From Pyxidicoccus fallax (lineage in GTDB: Bacteria > Myxococcota > Myxococcia > Myxococcales > Myxococcaceae), in assembly GCF_012933655.1 (NCBI RefSeq), contig NZ_JABBJJ010000004.1, positions 1 through 64,000 of the forward strand: a stretch of DNA of 64,000 bases, written 5' to 3'. Numbering within the stretch: position 1 is the stretch's first letter; each line of letters opens with the position of its first letter. The position numbers and the translations under genes are program-made. Of this stretch, positions 43,350 to 56,411 are shown piece by piece. The notes under the pieces were generated by a model. That model worked only from the letters and a program-made list of their open reading frames with translations. It did no database searches and was not told the origin of the DNA.

Positions 43350-43412
43350 GGGGGGCTCCTTCGAAGGGATGCGCGAGGGCACGGGATGTGCCTCCGCGGC
43401 GTCAGGCTCGAC

Positions 43413-43451
43413 GCGTGGCTGACCACGCACGACATCGTGGTTTGAGCCACG
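43413..43451. promoter_or_regulatory. Twin CGTGG…CCACG inverted repeats upstream of the precursor
   Basis: GCGTGG-CTGA-CCACGC at 43413-43428 and CGTGG-TTTGAG-CCACG at 43436-43451. Their centres are 23 bp apart, about two helical turns. They lie 64-102 bp before the precursor ATG, between the two divergent transcription units, so they could be regulator sites or RNA hairpins in the leader. Confidence 0.45.
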
Positions 43452-43743
43452 AAAACGATTATCAGCCTGGTGACGTGGCTTTGCCATAACCTCTTGCCGA
43501 GTCTGCTCAGACCCTGTTCTCGGGCGGCGGGCCGCGGTTCATGAACACACCTTGTTTCTGCCTTCGGCTCTACGGCGCTCCGCGTTACATCCGCTTCGGA
43601 GGCCGCGTCGCGAGCGGCTCAGGCGCTACGCAAAGGGGAGATGGGAGGCTGTTCCTTCGGCCCCACCGGGCGGGGGTTGGCATCGACGCTCATTTCGTGC
43701 ATCCACTCACCCGGGGGCGCCGACCCTCCACCCGGGACCTTTC

Positions 43744-47051
<3,308 letters not shown>

Positions 47052-47055
<4 letters not shown>

Positions 47056-48017
47056 GCGAGCCGCAACCACCCCCGCAGCCGCAACCGAAGCTCTTCCGCC
47101 AGGAGGCGCTGGACTACCACGCGCGCCCCGAGGCCCGGGGCACGCTGCTGCGCGTGATGCCCGCGTGGATGGACGCGGCCTGGTGGGTGGTGGTGGCGCT
47201 GGTGCTGGTGGCCGGCGTGGGCCTGGCGCTGGTGGACATCAACGACCATGCGCGCGGGCCGGTGCTGGTGCGCATCAAGGGCCTGGAGGAAGTCACCGCC
47301 ACCGCGGGCGGGCGCGTCAGCCGGGTGCTGGTGCGCCGGGGCGAGCGCGTGCGCGCGGGTCAGCCGCTGGTGGAGCTGTACTCCAGCGGCGAGGCCGCCG
47401 ACCGCCTCCGCGTGCAGGAGGAGTTCCGCTCCCGGCTGGCCGCGTGGCTGCTGGAGCCCCAGAACATGGGCACCCGGCAGGAGCTGTCCGCCCTGCGCGC
47501 GCAGCTCGAGCTGAGCGAGGCGCGCATGGGCGAGCGCGTGCTGAAGGCCCCGTGCGACGGCCAGGTGGGGGAGGTGCGCGTGCGGGAGCAGCAGTTCCTG
47601 GCCGTGGGCGAGGTGGTGGTGTCGCTGGTGCGCGAGGGCGCCGAGGCCTGGGCGGTGGCGCTGCTGCCCGGCCAGTACCGCCCCCTCCTGCACCCGGGCC
47701 TGCCGCTGCGCATGGAGCTGACGGGCTTTGCGTACTCGTGGCAGTCCCTGCAGGTGGCCACCGTCAGCGACGAGCTGGTGGGCCCCGCCGAGGTGCGCCG
47801 CTACCTGGGCCCCGGCCTCCAGGACGCGGTGAAGGTGGATGACGGCCCCGTCGTCGTGGTGGAGGCGAAGCTGCCCTCGGACTCGTTCCAGGCCAGCGAC
47901 GGCACCTATGCGTACTACACGGGCATGCCCGGCCAGGCCTGGGTGACGGTGCGGGCCCGCAACGGCTGGATGACGCTGCTGCCCGTCCTGGAGCTGCTCG
48001 GGAAGCCACGTGACTGA
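47052..48017 (+). CDS. HlyD-like membrane fusion / adaptor protein for lanthipeptide export
   Basis: 321 residues. One N-terminal membrane segment ('AAWWVVVALVLVAGVGLALV'), then a lipoyl/barrel-sandwich hybrid domain ('GGRVSRVLVRRGERVRAGQP' and 'LKAPCDGQVGEVRVREQQ') split by a short coiled coil. The start overlaps the LanB stop and the end overlaps the exporter start. It presumably links the exporter to an outer-membrane channel. Confidence 0.85.
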
Positions 48018-50235
48018 GCCCAACGACTCACCTTCCTGGTCCGAGCGCTTCCCCGCGCTGGGACGGCTGGGCGCCACCCTGCGTCGCCGCCGCATTCCGT
48101 ACGTGGCGCAGCTGACGGCGGTGGACTGCGGCGCCGCCTGCATCGCCATGGTGCTGGGCTACTGGGGCCGCCACGTCACCCTGGACGAGGTGCACGTCGC
48201 CGCGGGCCTCACCATCCGCGGCATCAGCGCCCGTGCCCTGCTGGAGGCCGGCCGCCGCTTCGGCCTGGTGGGCCGCGCGGTGCAGGCGGACATGGACCAG
48301 CTCGACCTGCTGGAGCCGGGCGCCGTGCTGCACTGGGAGTTCCGCCACTTCGTCGTCTTCGAGCGCGTGGTGCGCGGAGGCGTGGAGGTGGTGGACCCGG
48401 CCATCGGCCGCCGCTTCGTGCCCACCGAGCAGCTTCGCAAGTCCTTCACCGGCGTGGCGCTGCTGTTCGAGCCGTCGGAAACCTTCGAGACGGCGAAGCC
48501 CCGCCGGGGGCCTCGCCGCTACCTGCGCCTGCTCCTGGAGGAGCGGCCCGCCCTCTTGCGCGTGGCGGTGATGTCGCTGTTGCTCCAGCTCTTCGCCCTG
48601 GCGCTGCCGTCGCTCACCGGCGCGGTGGTGGACCGGGTGCTGCCCGGAGGGGACCTGCCGCTGCTGGGCATCCTGGGCGCGGGCATGGCGATGCTGGTGG
48701 TCTTCCAGTTCCTGTCCTCGCTGGTGCGCGCGCACCTGCTGTTGCAGCTGCGTACGCACCTGGACGCCCGGCTGACGCTGGGCTTCCTGGACCACCTGGT
48801 CCACCTGCCGTTCTCCTTCTTCCAGCTCCGCTCGGCCGGCGACCTGATGAACCGGCTCAACAGCAACACCACCGTGCGCGAGCTGCTCACGTCGGGCGCG
48901 CTGTCGGCGCTGCTGGACGGAGGCCTGGTGCTGCTCTACCTCGCGCTGCTGTTCGCGGGCAGCCCGCGCATGGGCGCGCTGGTGGCGGGGCTGGCGCTGC
49001 TCCAGTACGGCGTGTTCGCCTTCGCCGCCCGCCGGCAGCGCGAGCTGATGGCGCGGAACCTGGAGGTGAGCGCTTCCGCCCAGAACTACGAGGTGGAGAT
49101 GTTCACCGGCGTCCAGACGCTGAAGGCCATGGGGCTGGAGGACCGCGCGGTGCAGCACTGGTCCAACCTCTACGTGGACGTGCTCAACGTGTCGCTGGAG
49201 CGAGGCCGGCTGCAGGCGCTCACCGACTCGCTCACCGCGACGCTGCGCATGGCCTCGCCGCTGGTGGTGCTGGCGGTGGGCACGCTGCTGGTGATGGAGG
49301 GCACGCTGACGCTGGGCGAGATGCTGGCCCTCAACGCGCTGGCGGCGGGCTTCCTCGTGCCCGTGTCCAACCTGGTGACCACCGCCTTCCAGCTCCAGCT
49401 GGTGGGCAGCTACCTGACGCGCGTGGACGACGTGCTCCAGGCCACCGCCGAGCAGGCCCCCGGAGTCACCCGGCGCGGCCACCGCCTCCAGGGCCGTATC
49501 GAGGTGGAGAACGTGTCCTTCCGCTACGGCCCCTACTCGCCGCTGGTGGTGCAGGACGTGTCGGTGACCATCGAGCCCGGGCAGTTCGTGGCCATCGTCG
49601 GCTCCTCGGGGGCGGGCAAGTCCAGCCTGGCGCACCTGCTCCTGGGGCTGTACCTGCCCAGCTCGGGCACCATCCGCTATGACGGGGTGCCGCTGACGGA
49701 GCTGGAGCTGAAGGAGCTGCGTCAGCAGGTGGGCGTGGTGCTCCAGGCGCCCTCGCTGTTCCGCGGGGACATCCGCCGCAACATCGCCTACGCGGACGCG
49801 CAGCTGCCGCTGGACCAGGTGCAGGCGGCGGCGAAGCGCGCACAGGTGCACGAGGACATCATCGCCATGCCCATGGGCTACGAGACGGTGCTCAGCGAGA
49901 TGGGCTCCTCGCTGTCCGGCGGCCAGCGGCAGCGGCTGGCCCTGGCGCGGGCGCTGGTGAACAGCCCCGCCATCCTCCTCCTGGACGAGGCCACCAACGC
50001 GCTGGACGCGCGCACCGAGCGCGCCGTGCAGGACGCCATCGCCGAGCTGAAGTGCACGCGCGTGGTCATCGCCCACCGGCTGAGCACGGTGAAGCACGCG
50101 GACCTCATCCTGGTGATGAAGGGCGGCCGGCTGGTGGAGCGCGGCACGCACGCGGAGCTGCTGGCGCGCGGCGGGGACTATGCCGAGCTGGTGACCGCCC
50201 AGGACGGCGGCCCGGCCCGCAAGGCGGCGGGGTAG
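48010..50235 (+). CDS. C39 peptidase-containing ABC transporter (PCAT)
   Basis: 741 residues. The N-terminal C39 peptidase cuts after the GG leader: Cys40 in 'QLTAVDCGAACIAMVLGYWG', His113 in 'FRHFVVF', Asp129 in 'VVDPAIG'. Six-helix ABC domain at ~180-470. The NBD has Walker A 'GSSGAGKSS' (~531), signature 'LSGGQRQR' (~635) and Walker B 'AILLLDEATNALD'. All motifs are complete, so it should cleave and export the precursor with ATP. It overlaps the upstream adaptor gene by 8 bp; the next gene starts 5 bp later. Confidence 0.93.
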   Translation: MTEPNDSPSWSERFPALGRLGATLRRRRIPYVAQLTAVDCGAACIAMVLGYWGRHVTLDEVHVAAGLTIRGISARALLEAGRRFGLVGRAVQADMDQLDLLEPGAVLHWEFRHFVVFERVVRGGVEVVDPAIGRRFVPTEQLRKSFTGVALLFEPSETFETAKPRRGPRRYLRLLLEERPALLRVAVMSLLLQLFALALPSLTGAVVDRVLPGGDLPLLGILGAGMAMLVVFQFLSSLVRAHLLLQLRTHLDARLTLGFLDHLVHLPFSFFQLRSAGDLMNRLNSNTTVRELLTSGALSALLDGGLVLLYLALLFAGSPRMGALVAGLALLQYGVFAFAARRQRELMARNLEVSASAQNYEVEMFTGVQTLKAMGLEDRAVQHWSNLYVDVLNVSLERGRLQALTDSLTATLRMASPLVVLAVGTLLVMEGTLTLGEMLALNALAAGFLVPVSNLVTTAFQLQLVGSYLTRVDDVLQATAEQAPGVTRRGHRLQGRIEVENVSFRYGPYSPLVVQDVSVTIEPGQFVAIVGSSGAGKSSLAHLLLGLYLPSSGTIRYDGVPLTELELKELRQQVGVVLQAPSLFRGDIRRNIAYADAQLPLDQVQAAAKRAQVHEDIIAMPMGYETVLSEMGSSLSGGQRQRLALARALVNSPAILLLDEATNALDARTERAVQDAIAELKCTRVVIAHRLSTVKHADLILVMKGGRLVERGTHAELLARGGDYAELVTAQDGGPARKAAG

Positions 50236-50240
50236 CCCGC

Positions 50241-51641
50241 ATGCGCTTCGCCCCGGACGTCATCCTGGACCTCACCCCGCTGCCGGAGCGCGCCGGCCGG
50301 GTGCCCTTCGGCGCCGTGCTGCACCAGTTGCTGCGCGACGGCTTCGAGCCGGAGGCCTCGCGCCGGGCGCTGGAGGCCTTCAACGCGCGCGCGGGCGAGG
50401 CGCTGCTGCGACCCGGGGCGGTGGACGACGGCGGCTTCCTCGTGGACGAGGACGTGCTGTTTCCCGAGGAGGGCCCGTGGTGGTGGGTGCTCCAGCAGGG
50501 CGAGGCGCGGTGGACGACGCGGCTGGAGGTGGACGCGGTGCCCGTCGTCGCCGCCTTCCTTCGCGCCGCCGGACAGGCGGGCTCGCTGGAGGAGGCGCGC
50601 GCCGCGTGGCCCTTTGGCGACGAGGACTGGCGCGACTCGCTCTTCGACTCCGCGCCGCCGCCTGGCCCATGGCCGGAGCCGTCCGGGCCCGGCCTCTACC
50701 GGCGTGAGCACGCCAGCGTGCGGGTCTGCTCGCGGACCACGTCCGTGCTGGTGGACCCCATTGCGTTGCAGCGGCGGCTGCCGCACATCGGCTCGGCGCC
50801 GGGCAACCTGGGCCCTGGCGCCCCCGGTGCGCTGGCGGTGACGCACGGGCATGTGGACCACTGGCATGTGCCCTCGCTGCTGGCGCATGGAGGTGTGCCG
50901 GTGCTGGTGCCCCGGGTGCCCCGCCGCAACCTGCTGACCATGCAAGACTTCTCGCGCGTGCTGGACGTCTGCGGGGAGCCGGTGCGGGCCCCGGCGTGGG
51001 GCGAGACGGTGTGGGTGGGCGACATCCGCGTGGACGTGCTGCCCTTCTACGGCGAGCAGCCGGTGCCGGACGGGCCGCCACTGGCGCGGGGGCTGCGAAG
51101 CTGGGGCAACTGCTACCGCTTCACCACCGAGGACTTCTCCTGCGTGCTGCTGGTGGACAGCGGGACGGACCCGGACGGGCGCATGGAGGACGTGGTGGCG
51201 CGCTCGTGCCGCGAGCACGGCCCGGTGGACGCGGTGCTGGTGTGCCAGCGCGAGTTCCTGTCGCCCTTCTTCGGCGGGTTGGGCCACTACTGGGCCGCGC
51301 TGCCGTGGACCCGGCTGAGGGAGCTGTACGCGGACTCCCAGGCCGGGCGATTGGCCAGCGCCACGGCCGGGCCCGCGGGAGTCGCCCGGCTGTGCGCGGC
51401 GGCGGGAGCCCGGTATTTCCTGCCCTACGCCAACGGCTTCGAGGGCGTGGGGCGCTCCATCTCCGACGTGGGCTGGGGCCTGGGCGAGCCGTCCGAGGCC
51501 GCCTGTGGCGTGGTGGTGCGCGAGCACCTGGCACGGCTGGGCGCCTCCACCGAGGTGCTGGACTGGGCGCCCGGGGACGTGGCCCGCTTCGAGCGGGGCG
51601 CTCTCCGGCTGCACCGCTACGCGTCGATACGCGGAGGCTAG
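50241..51641 (+). CDS. Metallo-beta-lactamase-fold protein of the lanthipeptide cluster
   Basis: 466 residues, ATG 50241 five bp after the exporter stop. The N-terminal ~180 residues are a domain I cannot name. Then the MBL motif 'VTHGHVDHWHV' (HxHxDH), 'LLVDSGTDPDGRM' and later metal-binding segments follow ('VLVCQREFLSPFFGG'). Substrate unknown: hydrolase or oxidoreductase, tailoring or self-protection are possible. No signal peptide. It ends 4 bp into the convergent efflux adaptor gene. Position within the operon argues for a role in this pathway. Confidence 0.8.
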   Translation: MRFAPDVILDLTPLPERAGRVPFGAVLHQLLRDGFEPEASRRALEAFNARAGEALLRPGAVDDGGFLVDEDVLFPEEGPWWWVLQQGEARWTTRLEVDAVPVVAAFLRAAGQAGSLEEARAAWPFGDEDWRDSLFDSAPPPGPWPEPSGPGLYRREHASVRVCSRTTSVLVDPIALQRRLPHIGSAPGNLGPGAPGALAVTHGHVDHWHVPSLLAHGGVPVLVPRVPRRNLLTMQDFSRVLDVCGEPVRAPAWGETVWVGDIRVDVLPFYGEQPVPDGPPLARGLRSWGNCYRFTTEDFSCVLLVDSGTDPDGRMEDVVARSCREHGPVDAVLVCQREFLSPFFGGLGHYWAALPWTRLRELYADSQAGRLASATAGPAGVARLCAAAGARYFLPYANGFEGVGRSISDVGWGLGEPSEAACGVVVREHLARLGASTEVLDWAPGDVARFERGALRLHRYASIRGG

Positions 51642-52537
51642 CGGCCCTGCACGCGCGCTTCGGGGTGGAGGAACACCTCCGCCAGCAGGCCCGTGGACAG
51701 CCGGCCCTTGAGCCGCGCCGGCACCTGGAGCAGCGCCTCGGCCTTCTGGTGACGCGAGGCCGGGTCCACCTCCGGCGACAGGCGGTCCACCGTGCCCGTC
51801 AGCTCCTCGCCCACCGCCGACAGCCGCACCCGCACCGTGGCGCCCACGCGCAGGGCTGGCGCCAGCCCCTCCGGCACGGCGAAGCGAAGCCGCAGCTCCT
51901 CGCTCACCAGCCGCACCACCGGGGTGGCGCGGCTCACCCGCATGCCTGGGGTGAGGTACTGCTCCGTCACGGTGCCGGTGAAGGGGGCGCGGATGCGCGC
52001 CTGGGCCAGGTCCCGCTCGGCCTGGGCCATCCGGGCCAGCGCCTCGGACTGCCGGGCCTGGGCCAGCGCCACGTCCGCGTCCGCCACCGCCACCTCGCCG
52101 CGCGCGGCTTCTTCCGCCTCGGCGGCGGAGAAGGCGCGGATGCGCTCCTCGCGCTCCAGCCGCTGCTTCGCCTGGACGAGCACCAGGGCCGCGCGTCGCG
52201 TGGTGGCCTCGGCGGCGCGGACGTTGGCCTTGCGCGCCTCCAGCTCCAGCCGCAGCGGCTCCACGTCCAGCGAGGCCAGCACCTCCCCGGCCTGCACGCG
52301 CTTGCCCAGGTGCGCGGGCACCTCCGCCAGCCGGCCCTCCACCTCGGAGACGACGTCCAGCGTCTGGCTGGCCACCACCACGCCCAGCAGCGGCTGGGAG
52401 GCCTTCAGGGCCTGCTCGGGAAGGGCGGGGGCCTCGGGCGTGGACGCCCCGGCGCTGCCCGCGCACGCCAGCAGCCAGCCCGCGGTGAGCCACCGTGGCC
52501 ACTGTCCTCCTCGCCTTGCCCGGGGCCCGGAACGCAT
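51638..52537 (-). CDS. RND/HlyD-type periplasmic adaptor protein
   Basis: 299 residues, signal peptide ('WLTAGWLLACAGSAGAS') with a possible lipobox. Lipoyl half motifs 'VEGRLAEVPAHLGKRVQAGE' and 'ARIRAPFTGTVTEQYLTPGM' flank a helical hairpin rich in Ala/Glu ('EATTRRAALVLVQAKQRLER'). A beta barrel follows ('LRLRFAVPEGLAPALRVGAT'). No RND pump or channel lies next to it. The end overlaps the MBL gene by 4 bp in convergent orientation. It may act with the lan exporter or with a distant pump. Confidence 0.82.
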   Translation of the reverse strand: MRSGPRARRGGQWPRWLTAGWLLACAGSAGASTPEAPALPEQALKASQPLLGVVVASQTLDVVSEVEGRLAEVPAHLGKRVQAGEVLASLDVEPLRLELEARKANVRAAEATTRRAALVLVQAKQRLEREERIRAFSAAEAEEAARGEVAVADADVALAQARQSEALARMAQAERDLAQARIRAPFTGTVTEQYLTPGMRVSRATPVVRLVSEELRLRFAVPEGLAPALRVGATVRVRLSAVGEELTGTVDRLSPEVDPASRHQKAEALLQVPARLKGRLSTGLLAEVFLHPEARVQGR

Positions 52538-52585
52538 CGCTCGGCCGCAATGTAGCCCATCCCGCCGCCGGCTCCACCGAGGACG

Positions 52586-54679
52586 TCACCGGAGGCGGCC
52601 GTAGCACGCTCCCTCGGACCCGGGTAGCGGGTGCGCCGGGGCCCATGGGCCTTCCTTCCTCTCAGGGGACACCGGGGGCGGTGTCAGCGGGAGCTTCACG
52701 GTGAAGGTGGAGCCCTGGTTCGGCGCGCTCTCCACGCAGATGGTGCCGCCCAGCGCCTCCACAATCTGCCGGGTGATGTAGAGCCCCAGCCCCAGGCCTC
52801 CGTAGTGCCGCTCACTCACCGCGCGCTCGAACTTCTCGAAGATGCGCGACAGCGCCTCCGGGGCAATGCCGATGCCTTCGTCGCGGACGGCGATGCAGGC
52901 CAGGTGGCCCTCGCGCCAGACGCGCGCCCGGACGGGGCGGCCCCCGCCGTACTTCTGCGCGTTGGACAAGAGGTTCGTCATCACCTGCTCCAGCCGCTGG
53001 CGGTCCCACACACCCACCAGGGGCTCGGGGACGTCCACCATCAGCCGGCCGCCGAGGCGGAGCACCTCGGGCTCGAAGCGGGCCGCCGCGTCGCGCACCA
53101 GCGCGCTGAGGTCCACGACCTCCAGCGTCATCGAGAAACGCCCGGCGTTGATGCGGGAGACGTCGAGCAGCTCGTCCATCAACGACGACAGGCGCTGCAC
53201 CTGCTGCCGCATCATGTCCAAATCACTCGACAGCCGGGGGAAGCGCTCGCGGGGGAGCGACTCCGCGGTGCGCGCCAGCAGCTGGAGCTTGAGGGACAGC
53301 GGCGTCAGCGGCGTCTTCAGCTCGTGGCTGGCCACCTGGAGGAACTCCTCGCGCACGCGCACGGCCTGCTGCGCCTCGTGGTACAGCCGGCCGTTGTCCA
53401 CGGCGAGGGCGGCGCGGCGGGCGAGGTCCTCGGCCGTCTCCAGGTCCGCCTGGGTGAAGCGCCTGCCGGGGGCAATCGCGAGGAAGGTGATGACTCCCAG
53501 CGTGCGGCCCCGCGCCACCATCGGCACGGACATCACCGACTGGAAGCCGATGGCACGCATGTGCGCCAGGTGCTCCGGGCTGTAGGCCGCCCTCTGCTTG
53601 TACGCGTCGTCCGCGTCCTCGACGAGCAGGGCCCGTGCCTCGAGCAGGACCCGGCTGGGCAGGTGCGACGGGTGGCCCGAAACCTGGGGCGGGAAGCGCA
53701 CCGTCTCCCGGGCCAGCGGCTCCAGCGCGGGGTCCGCCCAGGAGACCTTCACCCGCTTGATTCCCCCGCCCTCCTGGAGGAGGTCCACCATGCACCAGTC
53801 GCCGAGCACGGGCACGGCGAGCTGGGTGGCGCGCGCGAGCGTGTCCTCGTAGTCGAGTGACTCGGAGAGGATGCGGCTCGCCTCGGACACGAAGGCCAGG
53901 CGCTCCTCTCCGCGCTTGCGCTCGTGGATGTCGATGACGGAGCCGATGTAGCCGAGGAACTCGCCGGACTCGCCCACCCGGGGGCTGGCGTAGGCCAGGG
54001 TCCAGCGGTACTGGCCGTCGCGCGTGCGAAGCCGGTACTCCACGGGGTACGGCACCCAACGCGCGATGGACGCCTGGAGGACGCCGCCCACCTTCGCGCG
54101 GTCCTCTGGGTGGATGGCGTCCAGCCACCCCAACCCAAGAGCCTCCGCCTCCGTCTGGCCGGTGAAGTCGTACCACCGGCGGTTGTGCCAGACGCAGGAC
54201 ACCCTGGCATCGGTCATCCACAGCATGACGGGGGCGCTGTCCGCCAGCTTGCGGAAGAGCGTCTCGCTCTCGCGCAGCCGCTCCTCCCGGTCCTTCAGTT
54301 CCTGCGCGGCGCGGCGCCGCTCCGTCACATCCTTGATGAAGAGGATGAGCCCCGTGGCACACGGAGACGCGCGCGACTCGAACCAGGCATTGGAGATGGG
54401 GACGAAACCCTCGTGCACGACTTCGACACCGTCGCGCATGGCGCGCAGGTAGGCGGCGCCAAAGGAGCTCGTCCGCAGAGTCGGGAACTCCGCCCACAGC
54501 TCGTGGCCCAGCAACTCCTGGCGGGAGCGGCCGAGCACTCGCTCCATCCACGCGTTGACGAAGGACAGGCGCCACTGGCGGTCCACCGCGACGACGCCAT
54601 GGCCCACGGCATCCAGCATGGCCGCGAACGCGGCGGACGTCGGCTCCAGCGAGGTGTCCAACCCGCTTATCTCCATCAT
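52586..54679 (-). CDS. PAS-PAS-GAF sensor histidine kinase
   Basis: 697 residues, no membrane segment, so a cytoplasmic sensor. PAS 1 ~15-125 ('VGHGVVAVDRQWRLSFVNAW'), PAS 2 ~140-265 with PAC ('YRLRTRDGQYRWTLAYASPR'), GAF ~270-425 ('LGDWCMVDLLQEGGG'). H-box 'VASHELKTPLTPLSLKLQLL' has the phospho-His at ~451. N box, G1 and G2 are complete ('LLSNAQKYGGG', 'GIGIAPEA', 'GGLGLGLYI'). The Pro/Gly-rich C-terminal tail is longer than usual. No response regulator adjacent; two Met codons at the start (54679/54676). Confidence 0.92.
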   Translation of the reverse strand: MMEISGLDTSLEPTSAAFAAMLDAVGHGVVAVDRQWRLSFVNAWMERVLGRSRQELLGHELWAEFPTLRTSSFGAAYLRAMRDGVEVVHEGFVPISNAWFESRASPCATGLILFIKDVTERRRAAQELKDREERLRESETLFRKLADSAPVMLWMTDARVSCVWHNRRWYDFTGQTEAEALGLGWLDAIHPEDRAKVGGVLQASIARWVPYPVEYRLRTRDGQYRWTLAYASPRVGESGEFLGYIGSVIDIHERKRGEERLAFVSEASRILSESLDYEDTLARATQLAVPVLGDWCMVDLLQEGGGIKRVKVSWADPALEPLARETVRFPPQVSGHPSHLPSRVLLEARALLVEDADDAYKQRAAYSPEHLAHMRAIGFQSVMSVPMVARGRTLGVITFLAIAPGRRFTQADLETAEDLARRAALAVDNGRLYHEAQQAVRVREEFLQVASHELKTPLTPLSLKLQLLARTAESLPRERFPRLSSDLDMMRQQVQRLSSLMDELLDVSRINAGRFSMTLEVVDLSALVRDAAARFEPEVLRLGGRLMVDVPEPLVGVWDRQRLEQVMTNLLSNAQKYGGGRPVRARVWREGHLACIAVRDEGIGIAPEALSRIFEKFERAVSERHYGGLGLGLYITRQIVEALGGTICVESAPNQGSTFTVKLPLTPPPVSPERKEGPWAPAHPLPGSEGACYGRLR

Positions 54680-55194
54680 GTGCTGCCCCTCCGGCGACTC
54701 CTCGCTTCACGACCTGGCCGGCGGAGTTGCTCTGGCTCCCTCCGGAAGCGACAGGTGCTCTGCCTGCCCGTGAGGCGCACTGGCGTCACCTGCACGCGGC
54801 GCGGGCACGCTCTCCTCCAGGCTTGAACAGGGCCGCGCGCTGCGGGTCATCCGCGCGGCTCCAGCCATCCCGGTGCGGGGTCGGAGGGCCGCTTCCCCTT
54901 GCGTTCCCGCATGCACGGGATGTCCGGTTGCCGGAACCTCAACCCCTCGAGCATGCGCTCCTGCCGGGCCCGCACCGTGGAGGGCACGTCGTGGGACAGG
55001 GGCTTCGTTCCCATGGCCAGGCGGCTCGTGGAGAAAGAGAAGTCGCTGCTGGCGCTCGATCTCAGCTACGCCCAGGGCAAGCGCTGGGGGGCGAGCTGAG
55101 CCGCGACGCGAAGCACCACTGACAGGCTCCAAGCCACCGAGGGCAGGACAGCTCCCCGGCCGCGGTTCCCCCCTTCCTCTTTGGGGGACACCCC
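54680..55194. other. Intergenic region, no convincing gene
   Basis: A plus-strand frame ending at 55099 reads 'MARRLVEKEKSLLALDLSYA' and may be the tail of a lost gene. No start, RBS or family was found. The histidine kinase promoter should lie near 54680-54760. Confidence 0.3.
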
Positions 55195-56022
55195 CTAGGG
55201 CACGTAGACGGTGTTGATGCCCGGAGCCGCCGGGTCATAGAGCACGACGATGACGTCGCGGCTGGGGAGGAAGTCGAACTCGGACGCGCTGTCCAGGGAG
55301 AGACGGCCCTCATACCGCTCGCCGCGCGCGATGAAGCTCCAGCGCAGCTCCGTGGGCGGCGGCGCCTTCTTGTTCACCGGCTTTCCGTCGCCGAAGTACG
55401 TGACCCGCGCGAGAATCGGGATGCCCACGCGGGCCGCGCGCGACTCACGGTGGTTGGTCCGCACGACGAGCAACAGACCCACGGCGCCCACGAGAGGGAA
55501 CAACAGCGCGATCCCTCCCCAGCGCCCCATGGGGATGAGGGTGGTACCGCGGATACGGGCCAGGCCTCCGCGCCGCTCGAGGACCACGCGCTGGCCCGGC
55601 TGAAAGCTGCCGCCCGGCTCGCAACTACGCCCCACCAGCGTGCCGTCCTCCGAGTGGAAGCGCGCGCAGTACACGGGCGAAAGGGACCTGCGCCTGCGCA
55701 TCCCCACCTCGACCGAGTCGACGACGCCGGGGACTTCGACGGAGTGGTGGTCCAGCAGCAGGTCCCCCACGGCACGATGGGACTGGAAGAAGGCACAGAA
55801 GAGCCCAATGCCCAGCAGGAAGAAGAGGCTGGTGTAGAGCGCGTAGCGCTGGGGGCCCGCGAAGGCGAGCACCAGGCGCCGGGCCTCCTTCGAGGGCACG
55901 CGAGGCGCTCTCGGGACGCTCGCGAGCAGGGCCCGCGCCCGCTCGAGGTCGTCCGGCAGCACATCGGCGAAGGTGGCGCGGTTGGTCTCGGGAGGCGGGT
56001 CGGACAGCGGGAGCGAAGACAT
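55195..56022 (-). CDS. Membrane protein, DUF3592-like
   Basis: 275 residues. Two membrane segments ('YALYTSLFFLLGIGLFCAFF' near 60-80, 'GIALLFPLVGAVGLLLVV' near 170) enclose a beta domain ('VEVPGVVDSVEVGMRRRRSL' … 'FQPGQRVVLERRGG'). A second beta domain is C-terminal ('DVIVVLYDPAAPGIN'). The 'xxVYxP / YDPxxPxxxR' ends match DUF3592-type proteins. No operon partner. Confidence 0.6.
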   Translation of the reverse strand: MSSLPLSDPPPETNRATFADVLPDDLERARALLASVPRAPRVPSKEARRLVLAFAGPQRYALYTSLFFLLGIGLFCAFFQSHRAVGDLLLDHHSVEVPGVVDSVEVGMRRRRSLSPVYCARFHSEDGTLVGRSCEPGGSFQPGQRVVLERRGGLARIRGTTLIPMGRWGGIALLFPLVGAVGLLLVVRTNHRESRAARVGIPILARVTYFGDGKPVNKKAPPPTELRWSFIARGERYEGRLSLDSASEFDFLPSRDVIVVLYDPAAPGINTVYVP

Positions 56023-56102
56023 GGGCGGCCATTAAACCAGATCCTGGCCGCCCTGCTCCCTTCACGGGCGATGGGGTGGGTGAAGCCAGGGGTCAGGCCC
56101 CA

Positions 56103-56411
56103 TCAGGGGCACAACCATCTTCCCGACCTGCAGCCGCAGGTGGCGGTCCTGCAAGTGCTGCCGTCGAACCAGGAGCACGTCGTCGAGGTCTCGACCTTCC
56201 CACAGTACGTCCAGTTCAAGGCGTCGCAGTCCGGCGCGATACAGGTGCAGCTCCCATCGGAGCACACCGCGGCCTCGGCGGTGCCCACGGGCTCATCGCC
56301 CGGCCCAGGGCTCGAGGTGGGGGCCTCACCACAGGCCACCAGCAGCGGTCCGGAGAGAACAGCCAGAAGGGTGCAAATCCTGACGCCAAATGAGCTCACG
56401 GTCTTCTCCAC
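56103..56411 (-). CDS. Small cysteine-rich lipoprotein
   Basis: 102 residues. Signal peptide with lipobox 'LSGPLLVAC' near residue 27. The mature region has eleven more Cys in a compact block ('CSDGSCTCIAPDC', 'CRTATCGCRSGRWLC'), suggesting a disulfide-rich or metal-binding surface protein. No family recognised. ATG 56409-56411. Confidence 0.65.
   Translation of the reverse strand: MEKTVSSFGVRICTLLAVLSGPLLVACGEAPTSSPGPGDEPVGTAEAAVCSDGSCTCIAPDCDALNWTYCGKVETSTTCSWFDGSTCRTATCGCRSGRWLCP

Noticed and set aside
41766-43445. A 559-codon plus-strand frame opposite lanC
   Set aside because: LanC has zinc ligands and family repeats; this frame does not resemble a protein.
48028-50151. A 707-codon minus-strand frame opposite the ABC exporter
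   Set aside because: Low-complexity His/Gln/Arg composition and no motif; the plus-strand gene has all expected family motifs.
50178-52646. An 822-codon minus-strand frame across the MBL gene and efflux adaptor
   Set aside because: Spans two clear genes in other frames and has Gly/Ala/Arg noise composition.
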